A stretch of 60,000 bases of DNA from Liolophura sinensis (taxonomy: Eukaryota; Mollusca; Polyplacophora; Chitonida; Chitonidae), in the NCBI RefSeq assembly GCF_032854445.1, contig NC_088304.1, forward strand, positions 23,175,513 to 23,235,512. The letters are read 5' to 3'. Below the pieces are notes generated by a model. It searched no databases and was not told the DNA's origin. It saw only the letters and a program-made list of their open reading frames with translations. Both the position numbers and the translations under genes were made by a program. Shown here one piece after another: positions 23,501 through 33,652 of this stretch (position 1 is its first letter; each line of letters opens with the position of its first letter).

Positions 23501-26500
23501 GAATCCAGACGGGATCAGTTCAGCAAAGCCTGGAGGTTTCTTCTGTTATTTATTTATTTATTTGACTGGTGTTTTACGCTGTACTCAAGAATATTTCACT
23601 TATACGACGACAGCCAGCATTACGGTGGGTCGAAACCGAGCAGAGCCCGGGGGAAAGCCACAGCCATCTGCAGGTTACTGGCAGACCTTCCCACATATGG
23701 CTGGAGAGGAAGCCAGCATGAGCTGGACTTGAGCTCACAGCAACCGCATTGGTGACAGGCTTCTGGGTCATTACGCTGTGCTAGCATGCTAACCAACTGA
23801 GCCAGACGCCCCGCTCCTTCTGCTAAAGGCTGTTGCTTTTTGAATGAGACAAATGAATATGTTTACTTATTTATCTGATTGGTGTTTTACGCCGTACTCA
23901 AGAATATTTCACTTCTACAGCTGCGGTGAGCATTATGGTGGGAGGAAACCGGGCAGAAACTGGTGGAAACACACGACAATCGGCAGGTTGTTGTCACATC
24001 TTCTCACATACCAGAGATGCTGGCCAGAGAGGAAGCCAGCATCAGGTGGACATGAACTCACCGCATCAGCACTGGTGAGAGGTTCCTAGTCACTGCGCCG
24101 TGCTGACATGCTAACCCCCTTGGCCACCGAGACCACATGTTGGTACGGAAATCAGTTGCACGTTTATTTACATGTAAGTAGTCGGAGGGCACGGCTGTTT
24201 TATAAGTTACAAAATTTGCCTCCTTTTGTATAAGGCTGGAGAACCCCATTCTGGAGTTTTCCAAAAATTTCAACCAGATGGAACGGAATGATGGAATACA
24301 TGGAACAGAATGATGGAATACATGGAACAGAATGATGGAAAGCATGGAACAGAATGATGATGAAATACATGGAACAGAATGATAGAAAGCATGGAATAGA
24401 ATGATGGAAAGCATGGAACAGAATGAGGGAAAGCATGGAACAGAATGAGGGAAAGCATGGAACAGAATGATGGAAAGCATGAAACAGAATGATGGAAAGC
24501 ATGGAACAGTATGATGGAATACATGGAACAGAATGATGGAAAGCATGGAACAGAATGAGGGAAAGCATGGAACAGAATGATGGAAAGCATGGAACAGAAT
24601 GATGGAAAGCATGGAACAGAATGATGGAATACATGGAACAGAATGATGGAAAGCATGGACTACACAACCTGCTGTTTTGTTTATTAATACTTACAGTTTT
24701 ATCAGTAATTTCTTTCCACATTTCCCCTGCTTTCTTGGAGATCTCTGTGATGGTAATGCCGGGGTTTTCTTTCTTGATTTTCTCTCGGTTTTCATTCAGC
24801 CAAAGGAAGTATGCAGACTGCGGCCTCTTGGGACGATTCGGATCCTTGTCACCTTTGTTCTTCTTAGCTCTTTTCTTCCTGCCTTCAGGCTGTAACAGAA
24901 GGCAACAATATTTAGTTACATGACAGTTGCTTAGATGCTATAAAAGTCTGTCCTTTGGTTACAAGAAAAAAAAGAGTGCCCAGAACAAACCATCAACCTT
25001 TGTTAAGTTTCTGATAAACTTTTCACAGATGTCAGATACAAACTTTTGTGTTAAAAAAGTGGAAGAGAGCTAGTCTTTAAGAAATATCAGACAGTGGAAA
25101 GTACCCTCAAGGCACTTGTATATCTCACGACCAAAGTTGTCCGCCACTGAGTCACATCCCTAGATGCGAGCCAGACCTCAATACAGAAGCTTCCCAAGGG
25201 ACTTTTTGTCCCAAAGTTTGCTTGTTTGACCATGTTTAACATCCCAACTGTGTCACATATTAGCAGACCAGTCCCAACTCAATCATGTCCATGGAGCTGC
25301 CTCATTGCAACACCATGCAAAAGACAGCAGCGTATCCTAAGACACGTTACCAGAAGAGGGAGCGTCCAGATTCACAAACTCGGACTAACACAGCCTCAGG
25401 GCTGAACCCGGCATATCTCGTCTAGAAAGACAGAGAGTAAGACTATAACACAGAGCACTCTGGGAAGAAAACAACATTCATGTTGCGCAAAACTGTTAGA
25501 TTTAGAATGTTTCCTCCCAATTCTACATCCCAACCCCCTTATAAGTCAGTACACTTCAAAACAACACTTTAAACCCAGCATGGATTATCCACTCCCTGGA
25601 ATGTTACTCACCACTGTTTTGGCACTTCTAGATTTCTTCTTTTCTTTCTTTTCCTTCTTCTCTTTTTTCTTTTCTCCTTCTTCCGATCCTTCGTCGCTTT
25701 CATCGTCCGATTCACTGGTTGTGGATGGATTACTGTCGTACCTGAATGACACCACAAAAGCTGTCAGCATCCTTGTACGCATTGGACTAGCTCATCTTAT
25801 TACTGTAATTCTTCAACCTTTCGCATGTTTGCAAGGTATTTATTCAAGCTTATCTTGAAGGTATTATTCTGCGTAGACTGATGAAATTAATTTATGAAGC
25901 CCTAAAAATGGTCAATATAACCATTGTAGTTTCGTCTCCAAAATCAAATTATAGAATGTATAAACTGCTCTGGAAGTTGCTCTTTCATATGCGAAAAGGT
26001 TGAGGAATTAGGGTTTTAAAAATACTTCGATCAGATCATGACTGAGGTAATTTGGCTAATTAAACAGTTATAAAAATTGTGTTACCATTATCTTCTACAG
26101 TAGACAGTTCTCCGCTTCTAAAGTGCCATGGATATATTCATTTACTGGCTATTGTTTTACGCTGTACTCAAGAGTATCTCACTTATATGATGACAGCTTG
26201 CATTGTGGTGAGAGGAAACCAGTCAGGACCTAGGGGAAACCAGCGACCATCAGCAGGTTGCTGCGAGACCTTCCCATGTATGAGACCGGGGGAAACACAC
26301 ACAACTATACGCTGGTCCTGGTTATCTGTACACTTTAAACAAAATTATGATAGGGGCTGTGCTTTGTCATCCAGGCCAGGGGGCACTTTCGCAGAACTTG
26401 CATAATTCAAATAAATTTCTAGCAATGTCTTTTTTTTTTCTTCTTGCATATGATATGGTTTGCCTCACAGCCTCAGAGTTACCAAAAAATAAAACAAAAA

Positions 26501-29500
26501 CATCTGCATGTACAATGCTTTGTGAATGTAGGCCACAATCTCAGCTACGATGATGTGATACGCTACAACGTACAAAATTCCAGCACAGACTCCATGTCAC
26601 AGCCACACATATCACTTAAAGCTGGCTCCAGGCTTGCAAAGGCTATTATGCACACACAGAACAACAACAACAACACAGAAAACAACAGGACTTACTCTTC
26701 TGGAACTTCACTGCCACTCTCTCCTGGGTTGAAGGATTCATCTGAGAAAGACAGAAGACAAATCAGTTCATCCCGATATATTATTATCAAAAGACTACAA
26801 ACTGCCAAGGTGTATGAAACACCATGAAGAAAAATACATTAATAACCAACTTTGTGTCTCCGCTTAGTTTATTTCTTTTTTAATGTCAATGATGTTTTAT
26901 GCCGAATATTTTATTTAATTGACAGTGGCCAGCATTATGGTGGGAGGAAACTAGACCCAGCCCAAGGAAAACCCACGACCATCCGCAGGTTGCTGGCAGA
27001 CAGATGTATAGCAAATGAAAAAAGTAAACAAGAAGATACTGCTGACAGAAGAAACAAAACCAAAATTATAAATACCTGGTGTATTATTGCCTCCCCCTCC
27101 CAGTTCCTTGATCTTCTTTTGTGAGAATACATCAGAATTATAGTAACAGGTTTAATGTAATCAATATACTAAAACCACAAGCGGTTTCCAATGAAATTTA
27201 AGACTCCTCAAGGGGACCCACACGGGTCATCTACTGCTTACTGTCACGAACACTGCTGTCCTCACTTACCTGAGCTATCACTGTCTTCATCATCATCTCC
27301 ACCATCGTCTTCCCTCTCCCTTCCCTCTCTCTTCATCCTCTCCAGATAAACACTGCTGTCCTCACTCACCTGAGCTATCACTGTCTTCATCATCATTTAG
27401 ACCATCGTCTTCCCTCTCTCTTCATCCTCTCCAGATAAACACTGCTGTCCTCACTCACCTGAGCTATCACTGTCTTCATCATCATCTCCACCATCGTCTT
27501 CCCTCTCCCTTCCCTCTCCCTTCATCCTCTCCAGATAAATACTGCTGTCCTCACTCACCTGAGCTATCACTGTCTTCATCATCATCTCCGCCATCGTCTT
27601 CCCTCTCCCTTCCCTCTCTCTTCATCCTCTCCAGATAAATACTGCTGTCCTCACTCACCTGAGCTATCACTGTCTTCATCATCATCTCCACCATCATCTT
27701 CCCTCTCCCTTCCCTCTCTCTTCATCCTCTCCAGATAAACACTGCTGTCCTCACTCACCTGAGCTATCACTGTCTTCATCATCATCTCCACCATCGTCTT
27801 CCCTCTCCCTTCCCTCTCTCTTCATCCTCTCCAGATAAACACTGCTGTCCTCACTCACCTGAGCTATCACTGTCTTCATCATCATCTCCACCATCGTCTT
27901 CCCTCTCCCTTCCCTCTCTCTTCATCCTCTCCAGATAAGCATCATGTTCATCTTCCACATCACTGCCCTGCATGTCATCATCATCAACCTGCTTCTGCTC
28001 AAGGCAATACAAAACAGACCGATGAAACGAAAAGAAAACAATACAATACACCTATACACTTCGCTTAAAATTTCCCAAGAAAGTGCATTTTTTGCAGGGC
28101 AGTTGCAGGGATAGTCTGTACAGCGCATGTGCCACTCTCTACTTCAAGGTCCCCCAATGGCACGACACTAAGGTCACAGTGATGAGACAGGAAGTGATGT
28201 CAGAAAACACAAAAACTGTCTATTATACTTATACACATGCATTCTCTTTATCCAAAGTATGAAAAACATGATCCTAGCGAACCTGAAACAATTTTACTGA
28301 CACCTGCTGATTATAGGTCCGTGGAAGGACATCAGGCATGAGGCTAACCCTAAACAAGCTCACAGGCGTTACACAGGTCCTGTGGTTGAGCTTGTCTAGA
28401 GGTATCAATGAGGTAAAAAGCGTACACGCTAATAAAGGTTATTAAATATTACTTTTGGTCTTGAAACTTATATTTTCCAGTACAATATTATCAAACCTTC
28501 CGAAACGCCTTTATGGGTTAAATAGAACTCTTATAAGCCGGCAACATGAGTACATTAATCATAGAAATATTTTTCGTATTACATAATAGTTAAAATAGTT
28601 TTGTGCTTTGCAGTGCCAAATAAACAGGTAAATCCAATGGGCAATGACCCGCATGCTCAAAAACATGAAACAGCCAACTTTAACGAATGACTGAAACTGG
28701 AAGTAAGTTTCAAGGTCTGGGGGTTTCACAACATTAATGACTTACCTTTGAACTCATACCTCCGATATTCTTGACCCGAAGCTTCTTCTGGGATACGAAG
28801 TCATACAGTTTACCGTACTCATCTCTGAAAACCAACACATTTACCACTGAGTATGGTCAGAAATCTAGTTTGTCACAAACATTTACAAAGATAATTTCAT
28901 ATCACACTTGATTTTAAGCCATGGTAGAATTTCCTGTAAGGAAGAAACCAATTCTGATCACTGTAATACCAACATGAGAATTTCGAGTTACACCATTAGG
29001 ACATTATGTCCCTTTGTCATGTGACGTCGTTGATTTAACACACAGTGGGTCAAAGCTCTGTATCACAATGAATAATCCAAATACTTACTTTTCAATTCCC
29101 ACAAAGGTGTACACTGTCCCTGATTTGGTTTCCACGTCGAAATCAAATGATCTTGTGCTGCCTGCACTTCTGGCAAAGTTGACAGCAGCTATCTCGTCAA
29201 ATCGGATGTGCATGGGTGGCTTGTGTACAAAAATAAACCCTCTCTCCAGAGGGTACAGCAGACCTGTGGCTGCTTTGTAGGAACAGTTGATACACTGGTG
29301 ACCTTGATGGCTGGGAACAAAGGTCAAGGTCAACTAGAGGTCAAAATCAATTAGAGATGAACTCCAAGTAGAGGTCAAGGTTAATTGTACACTTACCTAA
29401 ACATCACACATAAATATCTAACCAGTGAAATGAAACATTGGTCTAAATATTTTTTTTAAAATTACAAATATATATCATGTCAATATACTAAATATTTAAA

Positions 29501-29956
29501 CTTCACCTTTTTCTGTGATCTCCTTTGCAAAAACTTATCAAACAGGGAGGATAAGATAATGCGAAGATTAGAGCAGCACACTAGTATTTCAGCCGAAACT
29601 GATAATCTGCTGTGTCTGGTTTTTGTTTTTTTTTTTAGTTACTTATTAAATGTACCTAGAGAACTAATGTTTAACTACTCACCTGGTAAAGCCACCTGGT
29701 ACGGTAATTTTGCGATTAACGACTGCTTTGAACACGCGACTAATGACTTCATACTCCAGACCAGACATCTCCTGTGTCAATTTACCATCATACTTTTCCT
29801 TCAACTCCTCCCTGCAATTTGAAGAGTAAATCCTCACAAAAATTACAAATTCTCACAATATAAAATCAGTGTTTCATATTAATCAGACTGTAGTTATGCT
29901 GAAATACAGTTGTATTTTCCCATTGTTTTATCCGCTAAATTCCAATTTCATATGCG

Positions 29957-29987
<31 letters not shown>

Positions 29988-32900
29988 TAGCAAAAATTTT
30001 TTCTGAGAAATTGCAGAAGTTTTTTTCTCCTACTCTTGCTAAAACAAATATTAAGTTTTTGTTTACAGGCAAAATGAAACATTTTTCAATGTCGTCATAG
30101 GGTATAAAAACAAAAATCAAAACAGAAAAATTCTTGAATCTGAGGGAACATGGACTGTCCCAGCTACTGATCTTCTTGAAGACATATTTATGTGATCAAA
30201 AATAAAATAAGACAAAATAAAATAAGACAAAATAAAACGGCGAATTTTCAATTTTTATGATCTTTTTAGATTTTTTAGCGCCCTGTCCCCTGCAAAGCAC
30301 AAAATAAAATTGGTATCACCTGGGTAATTAAAAATTTTTTGGAACTTTTTGAGTACAAACAACTGCTACAAGGAGCAAAATTGTTCATGGTTTACACAGA
30401 GAGATCCACACAGCAGTTCCACAGACACCTTGTGGTGTAATTGTCAAGAGTCTGGAACTATGACACACTTTGCTCTATGCCTGAAAACATAATATATTCT
30501 AGCCTAGGACAGCTTTCTAACTGATGCCATATGATCGAATTTGGTGTGAACCCAAACCCACAAAGGCACATAGTAATAACAAAAAAATATCAGGCGCTGA
30601 AGACACAATTAAACCCTAACCATCAGATGGGTGTAAAAACAAAAATTAGGTAGGCAAAAAAAAAAAAAGAAACATCAGGTGATCAAAAAAACACTCACTC
30701 TGACAATCCCAGTTCTATCGTCATCTCATCCTCTTTATTGAACAAACTAATCAAGAAATGATAACGCGTCTGGCCCTGTTTGATTGGTGGATCTAAACTC
30801 ATCTGAAAACCAATCAAAATGGTGTGATCAACAGTTTAAACCTGAACAGATTTTAATGTACCACATACAGATGATTATGGATTGGTCTGTATCTTAATTA
30901 ATTTATTTTATAGTTGTTCAATATCATACTCAATAACTGAAAACTTTTTTACTTATACAATGGCAGTCAGTTTTATGGGTGTGGGAATTTCAAGTGGCCT
31001 GCAACTGTTTTAAACCTGCGCACGATGTATCCTAGCCAGTGATATATAACCACCTTCATCTACTAGACCACAGACTGGACTTTAATGACAATTTTAAATA
31101 GGAAGACATCATAAATACATTATATATACCACCTTTTAAAAAGCATAATATTATACTTTTAGAACTTTATCGATCTGTGGACTACTAAAGTGGTTTTTAA
31201 AATTCCGAAATGATAATAAATAAACAGTTATTAATCAAAATAATTTAAAATATCTTAAACATTTTAAAACTGTTAACATTAATGTCTATCTGGCTTTCAG
31301 CTTCTAAAATGGACAAATCCTTCAATTCCAATAAGTCACAATAAATTTAAGCAAGTCTCATTAATTGTTAGTAACACTGATAAATGAACACAAGCAGAAT
31401 AATAACACAACAGACTGAGGGAGACAACTCACCACAAAAAACATCTGCCGGCCATCTTTATGTGGCAAAAGGAAGAGACGCAGCACTGTCGTATATGGGA
31501 TTTTGTAGTCAAAGGTTTTGCCATGAAGCTGTAGGAATGTTGGATATATCTTGATATCGTAACGGCCTCTGCAAAACACAGACAAAACAGTGAATGATGG
31601 TTTGAGTAATCTGAATCTCGGATTATTTATTTCATTGGTGAGTGCTAGTGAGTGCTTGGGGTTTAATGTTGTACTTGTAATTGGTCACCATTGTTTTGGG
31701 TTAGAGTTAAGTTCAATTGAAATAAAACTTGCTCTGCAAACTGAAAAATTTTCTTTCTGTCTTTTAACCTTTTTATCACAGATCTATCGAATCCGTCTGA
31801 TCGTGGGGTGTTACCCAAAAAGCAGCACAAACCTTGGAGTGAGACACTGGACTTCACTGAAGGCAGCAATGGACTCTCCCGTGGCCTGGATGATGTCTGC
31901 TTTAGCTATCACATTGTTGTAAAATTCCTGTTAACACACCATGCAGGTCCATTTACAAAAAATCCTCAAAAATGAGTCATATAGCGTTATTGCTTCTTTT
32001 AATTTCTATATAAATTTCTTTTTTAAGAAGATGTTCTCCTAGGCTTTAAACGTATATGTACAGGTATAAGAATAAAACAAAGAAGATGATGACACAGATT
32101 TTTCAAATCATTATAGTTTGTTTTTCTTCAGGCTTTTAGTTGATTTCAAAATTATTTCGATCATACTGCGTGGCAACACTTGACTGACCAAAGACAAGCA
32201 TCACCACAGAGACAGGTCAACTTTCTCACCTGCACTGTGTCTTTGTCAGGTTGGGTGCTGTCTGTAGGGATAAAGAAGCGCATCTCCATCAGGGACACGG
32301 CAGCATCATCGTTCTGATGGAACTCCAGGGTCACCTCGTTCTTGGCTGTCGTACTGTGAGAGACGTTGCCAAGAGGAACCTCGAAAGCAGTCTTCTTGTC
32401 AACATTGAACGACAGGGAGTTTCCTAAAATATGGTAGAAAAACAAAACTTTATAACTGATACACTAATGAAAATTTATTATCTTCAAACGGCAAAGTAAT
32501 TCATATTTTAACAGAAATTAGGAATGATTTGCAAATCCTTTACAACAGCCTAAAAATTCTGCCCAAAGTTTTGCCATCAAGTTTCATCAGAAAACTTTCA
32601 CAACCAGAAAAACCAAACTTTAATCCGGAATTTTGTTATAGAATTTAAACCATTTTTTGACTTGGAGCCATCAGGATTTTGAATTTTTCACTGCTATTTT
32701 TACAAGTGAGCACCATATATTTCTTAAAGAAAACTACAGCAGCTTAATGCAATAGCAGTGTTGCATTGTTCTCCCTGAAAGACAGAAACTACCTACCCTT
32801 AAAATCTGCCACGCCCCAATTCCATCCCTTGACTGAGAGGTCTTTTTTTTCTAGTGTTGTGTTGTAGTATTTAGACACAAATTGTGACAGCTTTTCATAT

Positions 32901-33652
32901 TCCTGCAACAGAAGACAGAAATCAAACATGTGCACAATTATGACAATTGTGACAATTATCAAACCAGAGTAATATATAAATATGTAATCATTAACCGGCC
33001 ATCTGAAATGCAAAAGTGGCATACTGGGCGCTCATGGATCTTTGATCATAAAATATCAGGTTATCTGGCTTACTGTCTACATCTATGTGTATGTACTTAA
33101 AGTCAAGGCCTTACCCCTTCTTTGAGACCATCGTAACGATGAATTGTGCCATTCTCTAACATCACTTTGAGGCAATAACCCCGAGCCCTCTTCATCCATG
33201 TCACGGACTCAATGTCATTGGGATTATATTGATCAACTTTCCCCGTTTTGATGTTCTTAAATATCACTAGATTGCTCTGCAATTTCAGCCTTCCTGGATT
33301 CTGTGAAGAAAAAAACATCATCTCTGTACTCCACAAATAGATGATATATCGTTTTATTTACATAACCAAACTTTCCACAATGTTTTCAAAATCGATCAGT
33401 CTCGAAAAGGTAAAACATCTGGTGCAGCTTGCCCCACACGTTCTGTCTACTTTCCTGTAGTGTAGGGTGTGATACAACCACATGTTGTTGTTGTAATTTT
33501 CATTCATTTATCACACAGGCATAAAATTAGAGGGACATTGGCCGACACAGTCGTTTGTTGTCACAAACTTTGCCTATGTTTCAGATGAATGGGCTTACCA
33601 ACGCTCCCCTGATTTCCTGGACTAGATCTGAATATTCCAGGAAGTCGCCCAT
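20501..33652 (-). CDS. SSRP1: SSRP1, FACT complex subunit (17 coding exons, 732 aa)
   Basis: FACT (SSRP1 with SPT16) is a nuclear histone chaperone that loosens and rebuilds nucleosomes during transcription and replication. Joining the 17 exons listed separately gives an open 2,199-nt reading frame; all introns are GT-AG and phases agree. Order in the product: N-terminal POB3-type/dimerisation domain (about 1-110), tandem PH-like middle domain (about 200-430, with [20 protein letters not shown] and [17 protein letters not shown]), acidic region (about 440-520), Lys-rich segment, HMG box (about 555-625, [17 protein letters not shown]), and a Lys/Ser tail ending GSDE. The human protein is 709 residues. 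The identity comes from residue-level similarity along the whole length. Introns carry SINEs, a MITE-like element and three minisatellites. The gene is divergent from the gene at 40,106. Confidence 0.97.
21005..21221 (-). CDS. SSRP1: SSRP1 exon 16 (Lys/Ser tail)
   Basis: Residues 639-711, from GTTTTCAG to GTGAGA. Lys/Ser-rich tail with [16 protein letters not shown], typical of casein-kinase-type acidic serine sites (inferred), then a Glu-rich end. Confidence 0.95.
21500..23247. repeat. 23-bp minisatellite in SSRP1 intron 15
   Basis: Tandem GGCCTCCCTCAGCCCCATTC-type units of 23 bp (TCTCT or CCCCG at the variable end), with inserted 19-bp units holding CATCAGAACAATT. The array fills almost the whole intron (about 1.75 kb). 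On the transcribed sense (minus) strand each unit has GGGG, GGGG and GGG runs. The 316-codon plus-strand frame through it is an artefact of three 23-bp units giving 23 codons. Confidence 0.97.
23256..23359 (-). CDS. SSRP1: SSRP1 exon 15 (HMG box, C-terminal part)
   Basis: Residues 605-639, from GTTTTAG to [26 protein letters not shown] is helix 3 of the HMG box. The 23-bp minisatellite begins within about ten bases after the donor. Confidence 0.96.
23547..23815 (-). mobile_element. Full-length SINE in SSRP1 intron 14
   Basis: Complete reverse copy: TATTTATTTATTTGACTGGT tail side, GTACTCAAGAATATTTCACT, core, B box and a head ending AACCAACTGAGCCAGACG. It lies in the sense direction of the host gene. 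Confidence 0.9.
23860..24132 (-). mobile_element. Diverged full-length SINE in SSRP1 intron 14
   Basis: Same order of blocks as its neighbour at 23,547 and the same orientation, but with many substitutions and a duplicated CCAGAGA-type segment. The head is recognisable as CTAACCCCCTTGGCCACC. Confidence 0.85.
24281..24657. repeat. 22-bp minisatellite in SSRP1 intron 14
   Basis: About 17 copies of ATGGAACAGAATGATGGAAA plus GC or TAC variants, period 22 bp. It ends 37 bases from the exon 14 donor. Open frames on the minus strand (His/Ser/Phe/Cys/Pro-rich) are repeat artefacts. Confidence 0.96.
24695..24889 (-). CDS. SSRP1: SSRP1 exon 14 (HMG box, N-terminal part)
   Basis: Residues 540-604, from GTTACAG to [26 protein letters not shown] opens the HMG box, followed by [19 protein letters not shown], helices 1 and 2 of the DNA-bending domain. 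Confidence 0.98.
24950..25580. other. SSRP1 intron 13, nothing recognised
   Basis: Unique-looking intron sequence without a supported repeat or gene. Confidence 0.5.
25612..25741 (-). CDS. SSRP1: SSRP1 exon 13
   Basis: Residues 496-539, from CATTCAG to GTGAGT. Acidic/Ser stretch [20 protein letters not shown] followed by a Lys-rich run and SRSAKTV, likely part of the nuclear-localisation region. Confidence 0.95.
25806..26010 (+). mobile_element. MITE-like family B, copy 1 (SSRP1 intron 12)
   Basis: Begins TAATTCTTCAACCTTTCGCA and ends GCGAAAAGGTTGAGGAATTA, which are near-perfect inverted ends of about 22 bp around a 205-bp non-coding body with GCAAGGTATTTATTCAAGC and CGTCTCCAAAATCAAATTA. 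Three further copies occur at 37,919, 38,953 (inverted) and 52,186. Confidence 0.8.
26143..26300 (-). mobile_element. Degenerate SINE (SSRP1 intron 12)
   Basis: TTGTTTTACGCTGTACTCAA, GAGAGGAAACC, CGACCATCAGCAGGTTGCTG and GACCTTCCCATGTA appear in order. The head is lost. Confidence 0.75.
26696..26741 (-). CDS. SSRP1: SSRP1 exon 12
   Basis: Residues 481-496 in a 46-nt exon, from TTTCTCAG to GTAAGT. Encodes [15 protein letters not shown], matching the family's DESFNPGE element. Confidence 0.95.
26868..27003 (-). mobile_element. Degenerate SINE fragment (SSRP1 intron 11)
   Basis: GATGTTTTATGCCG, CCAGCATTATGGTGGGAGGA and CCACGACCATCCGCAGGTTG identify the SINE core in reverse. The head is absent. 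Confidence 0.78.
27252..27937 (-). repeat. 100-bp tandem array duplicating the exon 11 splice donor
   Basis: The donor-bearing unit recurs with the word ACTGCTGTCC at 27,252, 27,352, 27,441, 27,541, 27,641, 27,741 and 27,841: six 100-bp steps except one of 89 bp, where an internal CCTTCCCTCTC block is missing. Each unit holds about 77 nt of exon 11 coding sequence plus about 23 nt of intron with an intact GTGAGT (GTAAGT in the most distal copy). The unit border lies at TTATCTGGAG, shared by exon and intron, so it could have arisen by microhomology. Confidence 0.95.
27859..27994 (-). CDS. SSRP1: SSRP1 exon 11 (acidic region)
   Basis: Residues 436-481: [20 protein letters not shown], then a Lys/Arg/Glu stretch and [11 protein letters not shown]. 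Acceptor TTGAGCAG, donor GTGAGT. An alternative acceptor six bases inside (CAG) would drop two residues. The last 77 nt of the exon plus about 23 nt of intron are the unit of the downstream 100-bp array. Using any later donor would read into TGA after SSGE. Confidence 0.93.
28135..28440 (+). repeat. Dispersed repeat family A, copy 3 (SSRP1 intron 10)
   Basis: GGAAGTGATGTCAGAAAACA, ATACACATGCATTCTCTTTA, AACATGATCCTAGC, ACAATTTTACTGACACCTGC and CCTAAACAAGCTCACAGG follow the block order of copies 1 and 2. Confidence 0.7.
28440..28540 (+). repeat. Dispersed repeat family C, copy 2 (partial)
   Basis: AATATTACTTTTGGTCTTGA, ATTTTCCAGTACAATATTAT and CCTTCCGAAACGCCTTTA align with the middle of the copies at 38,378 and 53,190. 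Confidence 0.55.
28746..28824 (-). CDS. SSRP1: SSRP1 exon 10
   Basis: Residues 409-435, from TTTTCAG to GTAAGT. Encodes [19 protein letters not shown], the end of the middle domain. Confidence 0.96.
29089..29310 (-). CDS. SSRP1: SSRP1 exon 9
   Basis: Residues 335-409, from TTCCCAG to GTAAGT. Second PH-like module: [20 protein letters not shown] and [17 protein letters not shown], the histone H3-H4 binding part of the family. Confidence 0.98.
29683..29811 (-). CDS. SSRP1: SSRP1 exon 8
   Basis: Residues 292-335, from AATTGCAG to GTGAGT. Contains [20 protein letters not shown] followed by KITVPGGF, linking the two PH-like modules. Confidence 0.97.
29963..29989. repeat. (AT)n microsatellite
   Basis: About 27 bp of AT dinucleotides in SSRP1 intron 7. 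Confidence 0.95.
29990..30690. other. SSRP1 intron 7, nothing recognised
   Basis: A/T-rich intron sequence with a small AAAATAAGAC repeat at 30,205-30,235. No gene. Confidence 0.5.
30699..30802 (-). CDS. SSRP1: SSRP1 exon 7
   Basis: Residues 258-292, from GTTTTCAG to GTGAGT. Encodes [20 protein letters not shown], almost identical to the family consensus, then a Glu/Asp-rich turn. Confidence 0.97.
30895..31060 (-). mobile_element. Very degenerate SINE relic (SSRP1 intron 6)
   Basis: TATCATACTCAATAACTGAA, TTTACTTATACAATGGCAGT and TTTTATGGGTGTGGGAA resemble the reverse SINE tail and core. The similarity is weak. Confidence 0.45.
31433..31568 (-). CDS. SSRP1: SSRP1 exon 6
   Basis: Residues 212-257, from TTTTGCAG to GTGAGT. 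First PH-like domain of the middle region: [20 protein letters not shown] and [20 protein letters not shown]. Confidence 0.98.
31833..31927 (-). CDS. SSRP1: SSRP1 exon 5
   Basis: Residues 181-212, from TTAACAG to GTTTGT, a weaker donor. Encodes [16 protein letters not shown] and VQCLTP, ending in phase 2. Confidence 0.94.
32230..32423 (-). CDS. SSRP1: SSRP1 exon 4
   Basis: Residues 116-180, from ATTTTAG to GTGAGA. Carries [20 protein letters not shown], the family's most conserved N-terminal block. Confidence 0.98.
32797..32902 (-). CDS. SSRP1: SSRP1 exon 3
   Basis: Residues 81-116, from GTTGCAG to GTAGGT, ending in phase 1. Contains the conserved LSVKGWNWG. Confidence 0.97.
33115..33300 (-). 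CDS. SSRP1: SSRP1 exon 2
   Basis: Residues 19-80, phase 0 at both ends, between TTCTTCACAG and GTAAGG. Holds the N-terminal domain core with [14 protein letters not shown] and HRYDGLKEG. Confidence 0.97.
33599..33652 (-). CDS. SSRP1: SSRP1 exon 1 (start codon)
   Basis: Residues 1-18. ATG at 33,652 opens [18 protein letters not shown], which lines up with the family N terminus, and ends at GTAAGC. The context CAGCGATGG has G at +4. Phase 0 end. Confidence 0.92.

Noticed and set aside
24058-24721. Minus-strand His/Ser/Phe/Cys/Pro repeat frames
   Set aside because: Product of the 22-bp minisatellite in intron 14, not conserved with SSRP1 and out of its frame.
27252-27858. Extra SSRP1 mini-exons in the 100-bp repeats
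   Set aside because: The repeated unit has a donor but no pyrimidine tract and acceptor of its own, and reading through gives an early stop.
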